5,482 nucleotides of DNA from Candidatus Methylomirabilota bacterium (GCA_022615475.1 JAKEGQ010000193.1:1-5482), one strand, 5' to 3'; shown: positions 1-5,381, counted from the first letter of the stretch. The notes: generated by a model from the letters alone, not told the origin. Program-made: numbers and translations.

Positions 1-23
1 CAGTATCACCCCCTTTCCTCGCA
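1..23 (-). repeat. Direct repeat copy B (SD-bearing), at the window edge
   Basis: These 23 bases are identical to positions 106-128, an offset of exactly 105 bp. Read on the minus strand the segment contains GAGGAAAGGGGGTGAT, a strong Shine-Dalgarno-like sequence. In the other copy the start codon follows within a few bases; here that point lies outside the window, so the repeat may be longer and may lead into another small gene. The sequence between the two copies shows no further similarity to what precedes the right-hand copy. Confidence 0.85.
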
Positions 24-62
24 GGTATTCCCAGGATCTGCGCAAATCACCACCGCGATGTC

Positions 63-104
63 TTATCTTTTCTTCTTGCCTGCCTTCTTCTTTTTCTTCG
101 CCAT
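63..104 (-). CDS. Possible lysine-rich micro-protein (13 aa)
   Basis: The minus strand reads ATG then 12 codons giving MAKKKKKAGKKKR and a TAA stop. Nine of 13 residues are Lys or Arg. The ATG sits 5 nt after GGGGGTGAT, close to the SD consensus, which is the main reason to take such a short frame seriously. Highly basic short peptides of this kind resemble the tails of histone-H1-like bacterial proteins and some ribosome- or nucleic-acid-binding peptides, but no family can be assigned from 13 residues. It lies 59 nt after the HEPN gene stop, on the same strand, behind a hairpin. The SD-bearing leader is duplicated at 1-23, so a related frame may begin beyond the edge. It could instead be a chance frame through a purine-rich tract, or the remnant of a longer basic protein. 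Confidence 0.35.
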   Translation of the reverse strand: MAKKKKKAGKKKR

Positions 105-105
105 C

Positions 106-128
106 CAGTATCACCCCCTTTCCTCGCA
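106..128 (-). repeat. Direct repeat copy A (SD-bearing), upstream of the lysine-rich mini-ORF
   Basis: This is the second copy of the 23-bp repeat at 1-23. Identity ends at position 129 (T here, G in the other copy). On the minus strand it supplies the ribosome binding site of the 13-codon ORF at 63-104. The repeat could be a duplicated translation-initiation region, or the edge of a tandem duplication with a 105-bp period that continues outside the window. Confidence 0.85.
110..118 (-). promoter_or_regulatory. Ribosome binding site of the mini-ORF
   Basis: The minus strand reads GGGGGTGAT, 5 nt before the ATG at 104-102. It differs from the SD consensus GGAGGTGAT by one base. It is the strongest SD-like site in this part of the window and is itself repeated at the left edge. 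Confidence 0.5.
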
Positions 129-152
129 TCCCCCGCGACATTGTCCGGGGGA
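129..152 (-). other. GC-rich hairpin between the HEPN gene and the mini-ORF
   Basis: In the minus-strand transcript a 7-bp arm UCCCCCG (152-146) pairs with CGGGGGA (135-129). After one bulged G, GAC pairs with GUC around an AAU loop. No U-tract follows; the next bases are UGCGAGGAAAGG. It is therefore not a standard intrinsic terminator. Its place 11 nt after the HEPN stop and just before a strong SD suggests either protection of the upstream mRNA's 3' end or a structure near the initiation site of the small frame. Confidence 0.5.
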
Positions 153-163
153 CGGGTTGTACC

Positions 164-613
164 CTATAAGAGGCGCGCCTGAGGGTCCTTCGCATAGACG
201 CGCTTGCCTACGATTCCCACCCACTGCTCGGCGATGTTCAGCGTCGCCTCTAACTCATACAGGGAAATCGGGCGATCTGCCCACTCCAAGAATTGCTGCC
301 CCTTCTTCCGGACCTGCTCGAGGTCGTCGAACGCGGAGACCTCCCCCTCACCGATAAGGGAGCCCGCAAGCTGGAGGAGCGTCCGCGTCTGATCTCGTCC
401 CCTGGGACGGAGGCCCTCCGCCAAGGTGAGAGCGCGGGCCGCTCGGAGAATGGCGTGGACGGCAACGACGTAAGCCCACTCCGCATCCGTCCCCACGACG
501 GCCTGCGCGGTCTTCAGGTCCTTCCGAGCCCGGGCCATGAGACGGTTCGAACCGGGCAGGTCCGGATCGACCGCCTCCACCAAACCTCTCGCCTTGAGCT
601 GCTCAAAGATCAT
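164..613 (-). CDS. HEPN-domain protein with a degenerate active-site motif, partner of the upstream NTase gene
   Basis: This 149-residue, mostly helical protein resembles the HEPN proteins paired with minimal nucleotidyltransferases (MNT). The core matches the family's pattern: a helix with AYVVAVHAILRAARALTLAEGLRPRGRDQ at about 47-75, then a second helical pair including the stretch around R102 and a final helix at 115-140. Active HepT-type HEPN toxins are ribonucleases carrying RX4HXY, where the Tyr is the residue modified by the antitoxin. Here the matching stretch appears to be R102-KKGQ-Q107-F-L109, so the His is Gln and the Tyr is Leu. No other R-X4-6-H is seen. The start ATG lies inside the end of the upstream gene (11-nt overlap), pointing to translational coupling; its own SD is weak. 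The HEPN assignment is by recognition of pattern only. An RNase function is not supported; a structural or RNA-binding partner of the upstream protein is more likely. Confidence 0.72.
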   Translation of the reverse strand: MIFEQLKARGLVEAVDPDLPGSNRLMARARKDLKTAQAVVGTDAEWAYVVAVHAILRAARALTLAEGLRPRGRDQTRTLLQLAGSLIGEGEVSAFDDLEQVRKKGQQFLEWADRPISLYELEATLNIAEQWVGIVGKRVYAKDPQARLL

Positions 614-1163
614 GGACCGACCCGATCAGGGGAATCATCCTTCCCTGCAGGACTTCCCGCAGGAAAGGATCTCCCTCCGCTTTTCGCCGCTGCAACTCCC
701 GCTCGTCAAAGACCAGATAATTGATACTCCGGCCGATGCGGAGCTCCAGGGCCGCCACCACCCGATTCAACTGCGCCATCTGAGGTCGCCCCATCACTAG
801 AACGTCAATGGCCTCTCCCTCCGGGACCTCGCGTTTGCCAAAGATCAGGGCTACCCGGATTCCGGCGACACCCCGCAGCGCTTCGCCGATCGCCTGGGGA
901 ACCCCACGCGTCTTATCGATGATGGCCTTGAGTTCCGGGTAGAGAGGGAACGTCTTGTCGACGGCGTAGTACCGGAGATTGCCAACCTTGGTGCTCGTGA
1001 GGAGGCCTGCCTTCTCCAAATTGTCCAGCTCCCGCTTGATCCCCGAGATGTCGCGCTTGAGCTCCCTCGCAATTTCCCTCACGTAGTATCGTTGGTCTTC
1101 CCGGCTCAAAAAAAGCTCGAGTAGTTGCACCCGGGTTTCAGACGAAAAGAGCCTGTCCAGCAT
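603..1163 (-). CDS. Winged-HTH fused to a nucleotidyltransferase-like (MNT) domain, likely DNA-binding
   Basis: This is a 186-residue two-domain protein. Residues 1-70 form a winged helix-turn-helix of the ArsR/MarR-like kind: helices around RVQLLELFLS and YYVREIARELKRDISGIKREL, then LEKAGLLTSTKVGNLRYYAVD as recognition-wing region. Residues 80-186 look like a minimal nucleotidyltransferase: the core strand IRVALIFGK (102-110), the IDVLVMG strand (119-125), and a C-terminal part INYLVFDERELQRRKAEGDPFLREVL typical of wHTH-NTase fusions. Active MNTs have GSX10DXD. Here it is G109-K110, a linker about three residues shorter, then A118-I-D120, so the Ser and the first Asp are missing. Adenylyl or nucleotidyl transfer is therefore doubtful. 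The downstream HEPN gene overlaps by 11 nt, as in MNT-HEPN toxin-antitoxin modules. The likely role is a transcriptional regulator of its own operon, perhaps with the HEPN protein as partner. Confidence 0.78.
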   Translation of the reverse strand: MLDRLFSSETRVQLLELFLSREDQRYYVREIARELKRDISGIKRELDNLEKAGLLTSTKVGNLRYYAVDKTFPLYPELKAIIDKTRGVPQAIGEALRGVAGIRVALIFGKREVPEGEAIDVLVMGRPQMAQLNRVVAALELRIGRSINYLVFDERELQRRKAEGDPFLREVLQGRMIPLIGSVHDL

Positions 1164-1172
1164 CTGGATTCG

Positions 1173-1178
1173 CCCTTT
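1173..1178 (-). promoter_or_regulatory. Ribosome binding site of the wHTH-NTase gene
   Basis: The minus strand reads AAAGGG, 9 nt before the ATG at 1163. It supports this ATG, where the recognisable wHTH domain begins (MLDRLFSSETRVQLL). Confidence 0.55.
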
Positions 1179-1311
1179 GTTGAACTAAATACATCATGGG
1201 TTATTTTTTTGTCAACAGTTTTTTTACACCCCCCGCCCTTATGGCAGGATACAGCGTTCCAGCTTGGATGGATCTTACGGTGAAGTGGGGGAAAGCGACC
1301 GGAGTGTTGAC
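1178..1311. repeat. Three TGTTGA-type motifs, possible operators for the wHTH regulator
   Basis: TGTTGA occurs on the plus strand at 1178-1183 and 1305-1310, and in inverse orientation (TCAACA) at 1212-1217. The second and third share seven bases as GTCAACA (1211-1217) and TGTTGAC (1305-1311). The sites fall on the expected start point of the proximal promoter, on its -35 element, and on the expected start point of the distal promoter. That arrangement would suit autoregulation by the HTH protein. One copy is partly explained by the -35 sequence itself, so the call is tentative. Confidence 0.3.
1186..1215 (-). promoter_or_regulatory. Proximal candidate promoter of the wHTH-NTase/HEPN operon
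   Basis: A perfect -35 hexamer TTGACA (1215-1210) is followed after 18 nt by TATTTA (1191-1186), a weak -10 that matches the consensus at three positions. An A7 tract at 1225-1219, just upstream of the -35, looks like an UP element, and a second A7 begins immediately after the -35's TTGAC. The expected transcription start near 1179 would leave a leader of about 16 nt with the SD at its very 5' end. Confidence 0.5.
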
Positions 1312-1313
1312 GA

Positions 1314-1342
1314 ATTATACCATGATACGAAAAGTGGATCGA
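1314..1342 (-). promoter_or_regulatory. Distal candidate promoter with a consensus extended -10
   Basis: The minus strand carries TGGTATAAT, a perfect TGn-TATAAT extended -10 (hexamer 1319-1314). The -35 region 17 nt upstream is TCGATC (1342-1337), matching TTGACA at only three positions, which is acceptable for an extended -10 promoter. Transcription would start near 1307 and give the wHTH-NTase gene a leader of roughly 140 nt. It begins only about 20 nt beyond the stop of the exoribonuclease gene, so it would restart transcription after that operon. Confidence 0.4.
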
Positions 1343-1361
1343 TACCGCAGCACGACTCGTG

Positions 1362-2351
1362 TCAGGGGGTGGGCGTCTCCAGGGACGCGTCGGGTTCCCC
1401 AAAGAAGAGGGGCCGCTCAAAGCTCCGGTGGAAGACGGTCCACCCTTCCCGATACGGATCGGGGTGATGTGTGGCCAGTTTCAAGAAGAGGTTGATCTTC
1501 CCATCCAGGTTCTCCACCGCGTGCAGAATCATGGCCTCCACCGTCTTCGGCCGCCGCGGTGATCCCCATTCATACTCTCCGTGATGGCTCAGGATGTTGT
1601 GGAGCAGCTCCATTCGAAGTCCCGGCGGGAAGTCGGGGATCTGTTCAATCTGCTCTTCAACAAACAATACCCCCTGGGTGATGTGACCCAGGAGTCGCCC
1701 GGCATCCGAGTAATCGAATCCGCGCTCCCACGTCAACTCATAGATCTTGCCCACATCGTGGAGGATGGCGCTGGCAAGGAGCAGATCGCGATTGACCGTC
1801 CCACCGTAATGCGCGGCGATGGCATCGCAGAGTTTCACCACCGAGACGGTGTGCTCCAGCAGCCCTCCGAGGTACGCGTGGTGAAGCTCCTTGGCCGCCG
1901 GGGCGGCGGCAAAGGCCCCTCGAAATCCTTCGTCCTCAAAGATACGCGTGAGGAGGCGCTTGAGGGGCTCATTCGTGAAGCCGTGGATCGTCTCGTGCAG
2001 AAAGGCCAGCATCCAGGGCACGTCGGCCTCGGTGGTCGGCAGAAAATCCGCCAGTGCGGCCTCGCCGTCCCGCGCCACACGCAGCCGCTGAATGGTGAGT
2101 TGCAACTCTCCCTGGTAACTCCCCACCATGCCCTGCACCTTCACCAGATCCCCCTCCCGGATTTGTTCCCCCACCCCTTCCACATCTTCCCACAGGACCG
2201 CGGGAAGCTCCCCGGTCCCATCGGCCAGCACGAGGGTCAGAAAGGGTTCGCCAGTCTTCCGGAGGCGGCGTTGAGGATTGCGGACCTGGAAGAAGGAGGT
2301 CACGGGTTCGTTGAGCTTCAGATCCTTGACGGCGACCCGCTGCTCCGCCAT
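1362..2351 (-). CDS. yhaM: YhaM-like 3'-5' exoribonuclease (OB-fold plus HD domain)
   Basis: This protein of 329 residues is close in size to Bacillus YhaM (about 314). Residues 9-92 form an OB-fold nucleic-acid-binding domain (the stretch from LNEPVTSFFQV through LTLVLADGTGELPAVLWED to GDLVKVQGMVGSYQGELQL). Residues 155-300 are an HD metal-dependent phosphohydrolase domain. Visible metal-site candidates are H167 (LLEHTV), H198-D199 (AILHDVGK), H223 (LLGHI), H251 and H256/H257 in SHHGEYEWGSPRRPKT, the last a hallmark of this family. The family degrades RNA from the 3' end in the cytoplasm. The start at 2351 is preceded by GAGGA 6 nt upstream and opens directly into MAEQRVAVKDL. A longer in-frame start at 2507 adds 52 residues of unlike composition that lie inside the ligase gene, so I rejected it. 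It follows the ligase stop by 19 nt and so is probably co-transcribed with it. In the C-terminal HAVENLD motif, E280 stands where Asp is usual. Confidence 0.9.
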   Translation of the reverse strand: MAEQRVAVKDLKLNEPVTSFFQVRNPQRRLRKTGEPFLTLVLADGTGELPAVLWEDVEGVGEQIREGDLVKVQGMVGSYQGELQLTIQRLRVARDGEAALADFLPTTEADVPWMLAFLHETIHGFTNEPLKRLLTRIFEDEGFRGAFAAAPAAKELHHAYLGGLLEHTVSVVKLCDAIAAHYGGTVNRDLLLASAILHDVGKIYELTWERGFDYSDAGRLLGHITQGVLFVEEQIEQIPDFPPGLRMELLHNILSHHGEYEWGSPRRPKTVEAMILHAVENLDGKINLFLKLATHHPDPYREGWTVFHRSFERPLFFGEPDASLETPTP

Positions 2352-2357
2352 GGTGCT

Positions 2358-2362
2358 TCCTC
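2358..2362 (-). promoter_or_regulatory. Ribosome binding site fixing the exoribonuclease start
   Basis: The minus strand reads GAGGA, then 6 nt, then the ATG at 2351-2349. It lies in the 19-nt gap after the ligase stop and decides the start in favour of 2351 over the in-frame ATG at 2507. Confidence 0.75.
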
Positions 2363-2370
2363 GATGGTCA

Positions 2371-3879
2371 TCACAACTGGTCACGGGCTCCGAGCTGCTG
2401 TCGCAGGATCTTCCCGGACACCGTCCTCGGCAAGGCCTCGCAAAATTCAAGATCGCGAGGGACCTTGAAAGGAGCGAGGCGCTCTCTGGCAAACCGCAAG
2501 AGCTCATGCCGGGAACAGGAGGTCTCGGGTCTCAAAACGACATAGGCCTTTGGGGACTCCCCACGCGTCGCATCGGGAACGCCAATCACCACCGCTTCGG
2601 CCACGGCAGGATGGGCCGCCAGGACCTCCTCGACCTCTCGAGGATACACGTTCAGACCGCCAACGATGATCATGTCCTTCTTCCGGTCGACAATGTAGAA
2701 GTAACCATCGTCATCTCGGTGGCCGAGATCTCCGGTGTGGAGCCATCCGTCCTTCAGGACCTCCGCGGTGGCGTCAGGCCGGTTGAGATACCCCAGCATG
2801 ATGTTCGAACCCCGGGCGATGATCTCTCCCACCGCTCCATCGGGGACCTCTCGCCCTGCCTCATCGACCACCTTGAGCTCGATCCCGGGAAGGGCCTTTC
2901 CCACCGATCCGACCTTCCGGGGGCCCAACAGGGGATTCTCGGTCAAGACGGGGGCGGCCTCGGTGAGTCCGTATCCTTCGTAGATGAGGATGCCGTAGCG
3001 CTTCTCAAATCGGCGGAGGGTCTCGAGGGGGAGCGGGGCCCCTCCTGAAATGGCGAAACGCACCGCCGAGAGATCCACCGAAGGCGGAGGAAGCTGGGCC
3101 CAGAGGGCATACATTGACGGGACCGCGGCGAAGACCGTCACCCGCTTTTCGGCCATCACGCGCATGGTCTGGTCGGGGACAAAGCGAGGCTCGAGCACGA
3201 TTGCCGCCCCGATGTCCAGCGGAAAGAGCATGAGGACGGTGGCGCCATAGGAGTGAAAGAGGGGAAGGACACAGAGGAAGACGTCTTGCTCATCACAAGG
3301 AGCGATCTGTCGGAACGAGGTCATGTTGCTCAGCAGATTACGGTGGGAGAGGAGAGCCCCCTTGGGCCGCCCTGTGGTCCCGGAGGTGTACAGGCACACC
3401 GCGACCTCGTGGTGCCCAGGAGCCGCAGTGTCTTCCGTCTCTCGGAGGAGGTCAGAACCACTGATGATCCAAGAATCCCCGCCAACGTCGCCGTCCACGA
3501 GAATCACCTGCAAGGGGTGGGTCAGCTTTTCGCGCACCGCCTGGATCACAGGCAGGAACATCCGGCTGGTGACGATCCGGCGGGTCGCGGCATCCTCCAG
3601 GATGTATCGTACCTCCTCACCCTTATAGAGTACATTCAACGGCACCACAGTTCCCTGAGCCGCCAGGATGCCGAAATAGACCTGGACAAATTCGGGGACG
3701 TTCGGGAGCATGAGGCCAACCCGCTCCCCCGGCTCGACCCCGAGCCGACGAAAGCCGGCCCCGAGGCGCTTCACGACCTCCCAGAGCTCTCCGTAAGTAA
3801 ACGACCGATCGCCGCTGATGAGCGCGGCTCTCGTGGCAAACTTTTCCGTCGATCTCTGCAGCAGATCCAGCAGACTCAC
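2371..3879 (-). CDS. AMP-forming acyl-CoA ligase (FadD-like, ANL superfamily)
   Basis: This protein of 502 residues is within the usual 500-560 for fatty acyl-CoA ligases. It would activate a carboxylic acid with ATP to an acyl-adenylate and then transfer it to CoA. All core motifs are present: the P-loop YTSGTTGRPKG at 164-174, the A5 motif YEGYGLTE at 300-307, GWLHTGD at 378-384, the hinge DRKKDMIIVGG from 398, and PRTVSGKILR near the end with the adenylation Lys at about 490. It therefore looks intact and active. Chain length cannot be read from the sequence; the FHSYG and GYGLTEAAPV segments fit medium- or long-chain fatty-acid enzymes, but an aryl or other acid is possible. I chose the GTG at 3879 because GAGGTG lies 6 nt before it; the GTG at 3888 is only 9 nt upstream, lies within that SD and has no good site of its own. 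It is the first gene of the operon, with the exoribonuclease following after 19 nt. Confidence 0.93.
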   Translation of the reverse strand: MSLLDLLQRSTEKFATRAALISGDRSFTYGELWEVVKRLGAGFRRLGVEPGERVGLMLPNVPEFVQVYFGILAAQGTVVPLNVLYKGEEVRYILEDAATRRIVTSRMFLPVIQAVREKLTHPLQVILVDGDVGGDSWIISGSDLLRETEDTAAPGHHEVAVCLYTSGTTGRPKGALLSHRNLLSNMTSFRQIAPCDEQDVFLCVLPLFHSYGATVLMLFPLDIGAAIVLEPRFVPDQTMRVMAEKRVTVFAAVPSMYALWAQLPPPSVDLSAVRFAISGGAPLPLETLRRFEKRYGILIYEGYGLTEAAPVLTENPLLGPRKVGSVGKALPGIELKVVDEAGREVPDGAVGEIIARGSNIMLGYLNRPDATAEVLKDGWLHTGDLGHRDDDGYFYIVDRKKDMIIVGGLNVYPREVEEVLAAHPAVAEAVVIGVPDATRGESPKAYVVLRPETSCSRHELLRFARERLAPFKVPRDLEFCEALPRTVSGKILRQQLGARDQL

Positions 3880-3885
3880 GTGGAG

Positions 3886-3891
3886 CACCTC
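3886..3891 (-). promoter_or_regulatory. Ribosome binding site fixing the ligase start
   Basis: The minus strand reads GAGGTG, 6 nt before the GTG at 3879-3877. The last three bases of this site are themselves the alternative GTG start at 3888, so using that start would hide the SD. This favours translation from 3879. Confidence 0.6.
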
Positions 3892-3909
3892 GGGCGTGAA
3901 TTCTTTGGG

Positions 3910-3938
3910 ATGCTACCAGAGCCTCCGAGGCAAGTCAA
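3910..3938 (-). promoter_or_regulatory. Sigma70-type promoter of the ligase-exoribonuclease operon
   Basis: TTGACT (3938-3933) and TAGCAT (3915-3910) are separated by exactly 17 nt, and TGG directly before TAGCAT provides an extended -10 (TGn). The -35 matches the consensus at five of six positions, the -10 at four. The expected start near 3903 leaves a leader of roughly 24 nt, ending at the GTG at 3879 and containing its SD. This is the best promoter in the window. Confidence 0.65.
3921..3931. promoter_or_regulatory. Operator-like palindrome inside the promoter spacer
   Basis: GCCTC-C-GAGGC is a perfect 5-bp inverted repeat with a one-base centre, lying wholly between the -35 and -10 hexamers. 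A repressor bound here would block polymerase. Symmetry stops at the next base on each side, so the half-site is short and the call is tentative. Confidence 0.3.
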
Positions 3939-3955
3939 CGAACGCTGAAGCGCGC

Positions 3956-3970
3956 AGGGGTCACGCCCCT
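3956..3970 (-). other. Short hairpin after the CorC-family gene
   Basis: AGGGG and CCCCT pair around a five-base loop, 36 nt after the stop of the CorC-family gene and 18 nt before the next promoter. There is no U-tract behind it, so it is at most a weak or factor-assisted termination or 3'-end structure. Confidence 0.3.
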
Positions 3971-4006
3971 CCCCGCCGAGATGGACGTTGAAGAGTGGAT
4001 GCCACG

Positions 4007-5365
4007 TTAAGCATCGTTCGTCGAATCATCCGAGGGACTCGGAGGAACAGGCATCACCAGCACCTTATCGACCCGGTGTCCGTCCATATCGACGACCTCG
4101 AATTGCAGTCCACCCCACTCAAAATGGTCGCCGGTTGATGGTATACGCCCCAGATGGGCCATCACGAAACCGCCCAGCGTATGATAGGTACCCTCTTCTT
4201 CTCGTACCGATCTCGCGATGGGAAGGACCTCTTTGAACTCGTCAACAGGCAACATCCCGTCCAACAGCCACGAACCATCGGCACGTCGTACGACCTGAGG
4301 CTCGGGTGGCTCATCGACCGAGGGGATCTCACCCACGATCGCTTCGAGCACGTCCTTTAGGGTGATCAATCCCTGGATGCCACCGTATTCGTCGGTCACC
4401 ATTGCGATGTCGGTCCCGGACTGTTTGAACAATTCGAGGACCTTCAAAGCACGTACGCTTTCAGGAACAAACAATGGGTCTCGCACCGATAACTTGAGGT
4501 CCAACGGTTCACCGGCCAAACTGCGGGCCAACACATCCTTGGCGAACACCACCCCAAGGACATTGTCCAGGCCGCCCTGGCACACCGGGAAACGAGAGCG
4601 ACCGCTTTCGGCCATCTTCCGTCGGTTCTCGTCGGGTGGGTCGTCAAGGTCGATCCAGACGATCTCCGTTCGTGGTGTCATCAACGCCCCAACCCGCCGG
4701 TCGCGCAAACCCAGGACCTCCTCCACCATATCTTCCTCTGCCTCACTCAGGAGTCCGGCCTCGCGACTGGCCGCCAGCACGAACTTCAGCTCTTCGGGAG
4801 AGTGTATCAATGCTTCCCCCCCGGCTGGCTGGAGGCCCAAGAAACGCAGAATCAGGTTCCCCAGATAGTTGAGCGAATAGATGGCCGGGCGGAAGAGCCT
4901 GAGGTACCATTCGAGCGGCGAGACCACAGCCAGGGCTGTCCTCTCTGTCCGCTGGAGCGCCAGGCTTTTTGGAGCCAGCTCTCCGAGGACAATGTGCAGA
5001 GCGGTGATGATGGTGAAGGCGACAGCCACTGCTATTGCGTGAGAGCTCACCAGCGCCCAGCTCGCGGGCAGAAAACGGAGGGCCGGCTCGATAAGCTGGG
5101 CCAAGACGGGCTCCCCGATCCAGCCCAGCCCGATGGAGGACATGGTGATACCCAGTTGGGTGGCGGCCAGGTAGGCATCCAGGTTCTTCACGGCGCGCTG
5201 CAGAGCCCCAGCCCGAGGATGTCCCTCGGCGATAAGCTGCTCCACCCGGCTGCGACGCAGGGCCACCAACGAGAACTCGGCGGCCACAAAGAAACCGTTG
5301 GCGAGCACCAGTCCAATTACGGCGAGCAACTCGCCGCCTGTCACCCAACCAAAGAGATCACCCAT
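4007..5365 (-). CDS. HlyC/CorC-family CNNM membrane protein with CBS pair
   Basis: This is a full-length protein of 452 residues. Residues 1-180 form the DUF21/CNNM membrane domain: a first hydrophobic helix at about 12-35 (ELLAVIGLVLANGFFVAAEFSL), further segments around 66-100, 107-128 and 143-177, and the family signatures NGFFVAAEF and GELAPKSLAL. Residues 222-346 hold the tandem CBS domains, with VGALMTPRTEI starting the first and VPESVRALKVLELF and DEYGGIQGLITLKDVLEAIVGEI in the second. Residues 355-440 form the C-terminal CorC/HlyC domain (DGSWLLDGMLPVDEF, GGFVMAHLGRIP). Relatives are linked to Mg2+ (or Co2+) efflux or homeostasis in the inner membrane, with CBS domains probably sensing nucleotides. 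The older name haemolysin is misleading. An in-frame TGA lies at 5380-5378, so ATG 5365 is the first possible start. It is transcribed separately from the ligase operon, which has its own promoter. Confidence 0.93.
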   Translation of the reverse strand: MGDLFGWVTGGELLAVIGLVLANGFFVAAEFSLVALRRSRVEQLIAEGHPRAGALQRAVKNLDAYLAATQLGITMSSIGLGWIGEPVLAQLIEPALRFLPASWALVSSHAIAVAVAFTIITALHIVLGELAPKSLALQRTERTALAVVSPLEWYLRLFRPAIYSLNYLGNLILRFLGLQPAGGEALIHSPEELKFVLAASREAGLLSEAEEDMVEEVLGLRDRRVGALMTPRTEIVWIDLDDPPDENRRKMAESGRSRFPVCQGGLDNVLGVVFAKDVLARSLAGEPLDLKLSVRDPLFVPESVRALKVLELFKQSGTDIAMVTDEYGGIQGLITLKDVLEAIVGEIPSVDEPPEPQVVRRADGSWLLDGMLPVDEFKEVLPIARSVREEEGTYHTLGGFVMAHLGRIPSTGDHFEWGGLQFEVVDMDGHRVDKVLVMPVPPSPSDDSTNDA

Positions 5366-5381
5366 GGGAAGGTATCTTCAC

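Noticed and set aside
1..128. CRISPR array from the two 23-bp repeats
   Set aside because: There are only two copies, the 82-nt interval contains an ORF-like tract instead of a typical spacer, and no cas genes are present.
1204..1225. Two T7 runs on the plus strand as terminator tails
   Set aside because: No stable stem precedes either run and no plus-strand gene leads into them. On the minus strand they are A-tracts around the promoter.
1351..1361. Palindrome CACGA-C-TCGTG right after the exoribonuclease stop, as terminator
   Set aside because: As RNA it gives only a 4-bp stem with a 3-nt loop and no U-tract follows. It could be a protein-binding site, but nothing supports this further.
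1581..2468. Open plus-strand frame of 295 codons
   Set aside because: It is antisense to the exoribonuclease, shows no recognisable domain, and follows from the codon bias of the gene opposite.
2352..2507. Longer start for the exoribonuclease at ATG 2507, adding 52 residues
   Set aside because: The extra part lies inside the ligase coding region, is unlike the family in composition, and ATG 2351 has a GAGGA site 6 nt upstream and starts right at the OB-fold.
3880..3888. GTG 3888 as ligase start
   Set aside because: It lies within the SD (GAGGTG) of GTG 3879 and lacks a good site of its own. The difference is three residues and does not change the call.
3253..3948. Open plus-strand frame of 231 codons
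   Set aside because: It lies almost wholly opposite the ligase gene, with no domain recognised; the ligase with all its motifs is the real gene.
4362..4868. Open plus-strand frame of 168 codons rich in Ser, Arg and Pro
   Set aside because: Its low-complexity composition is typical of an antisense shadow; it lies opposite the CBS region of the CorC-family gene.
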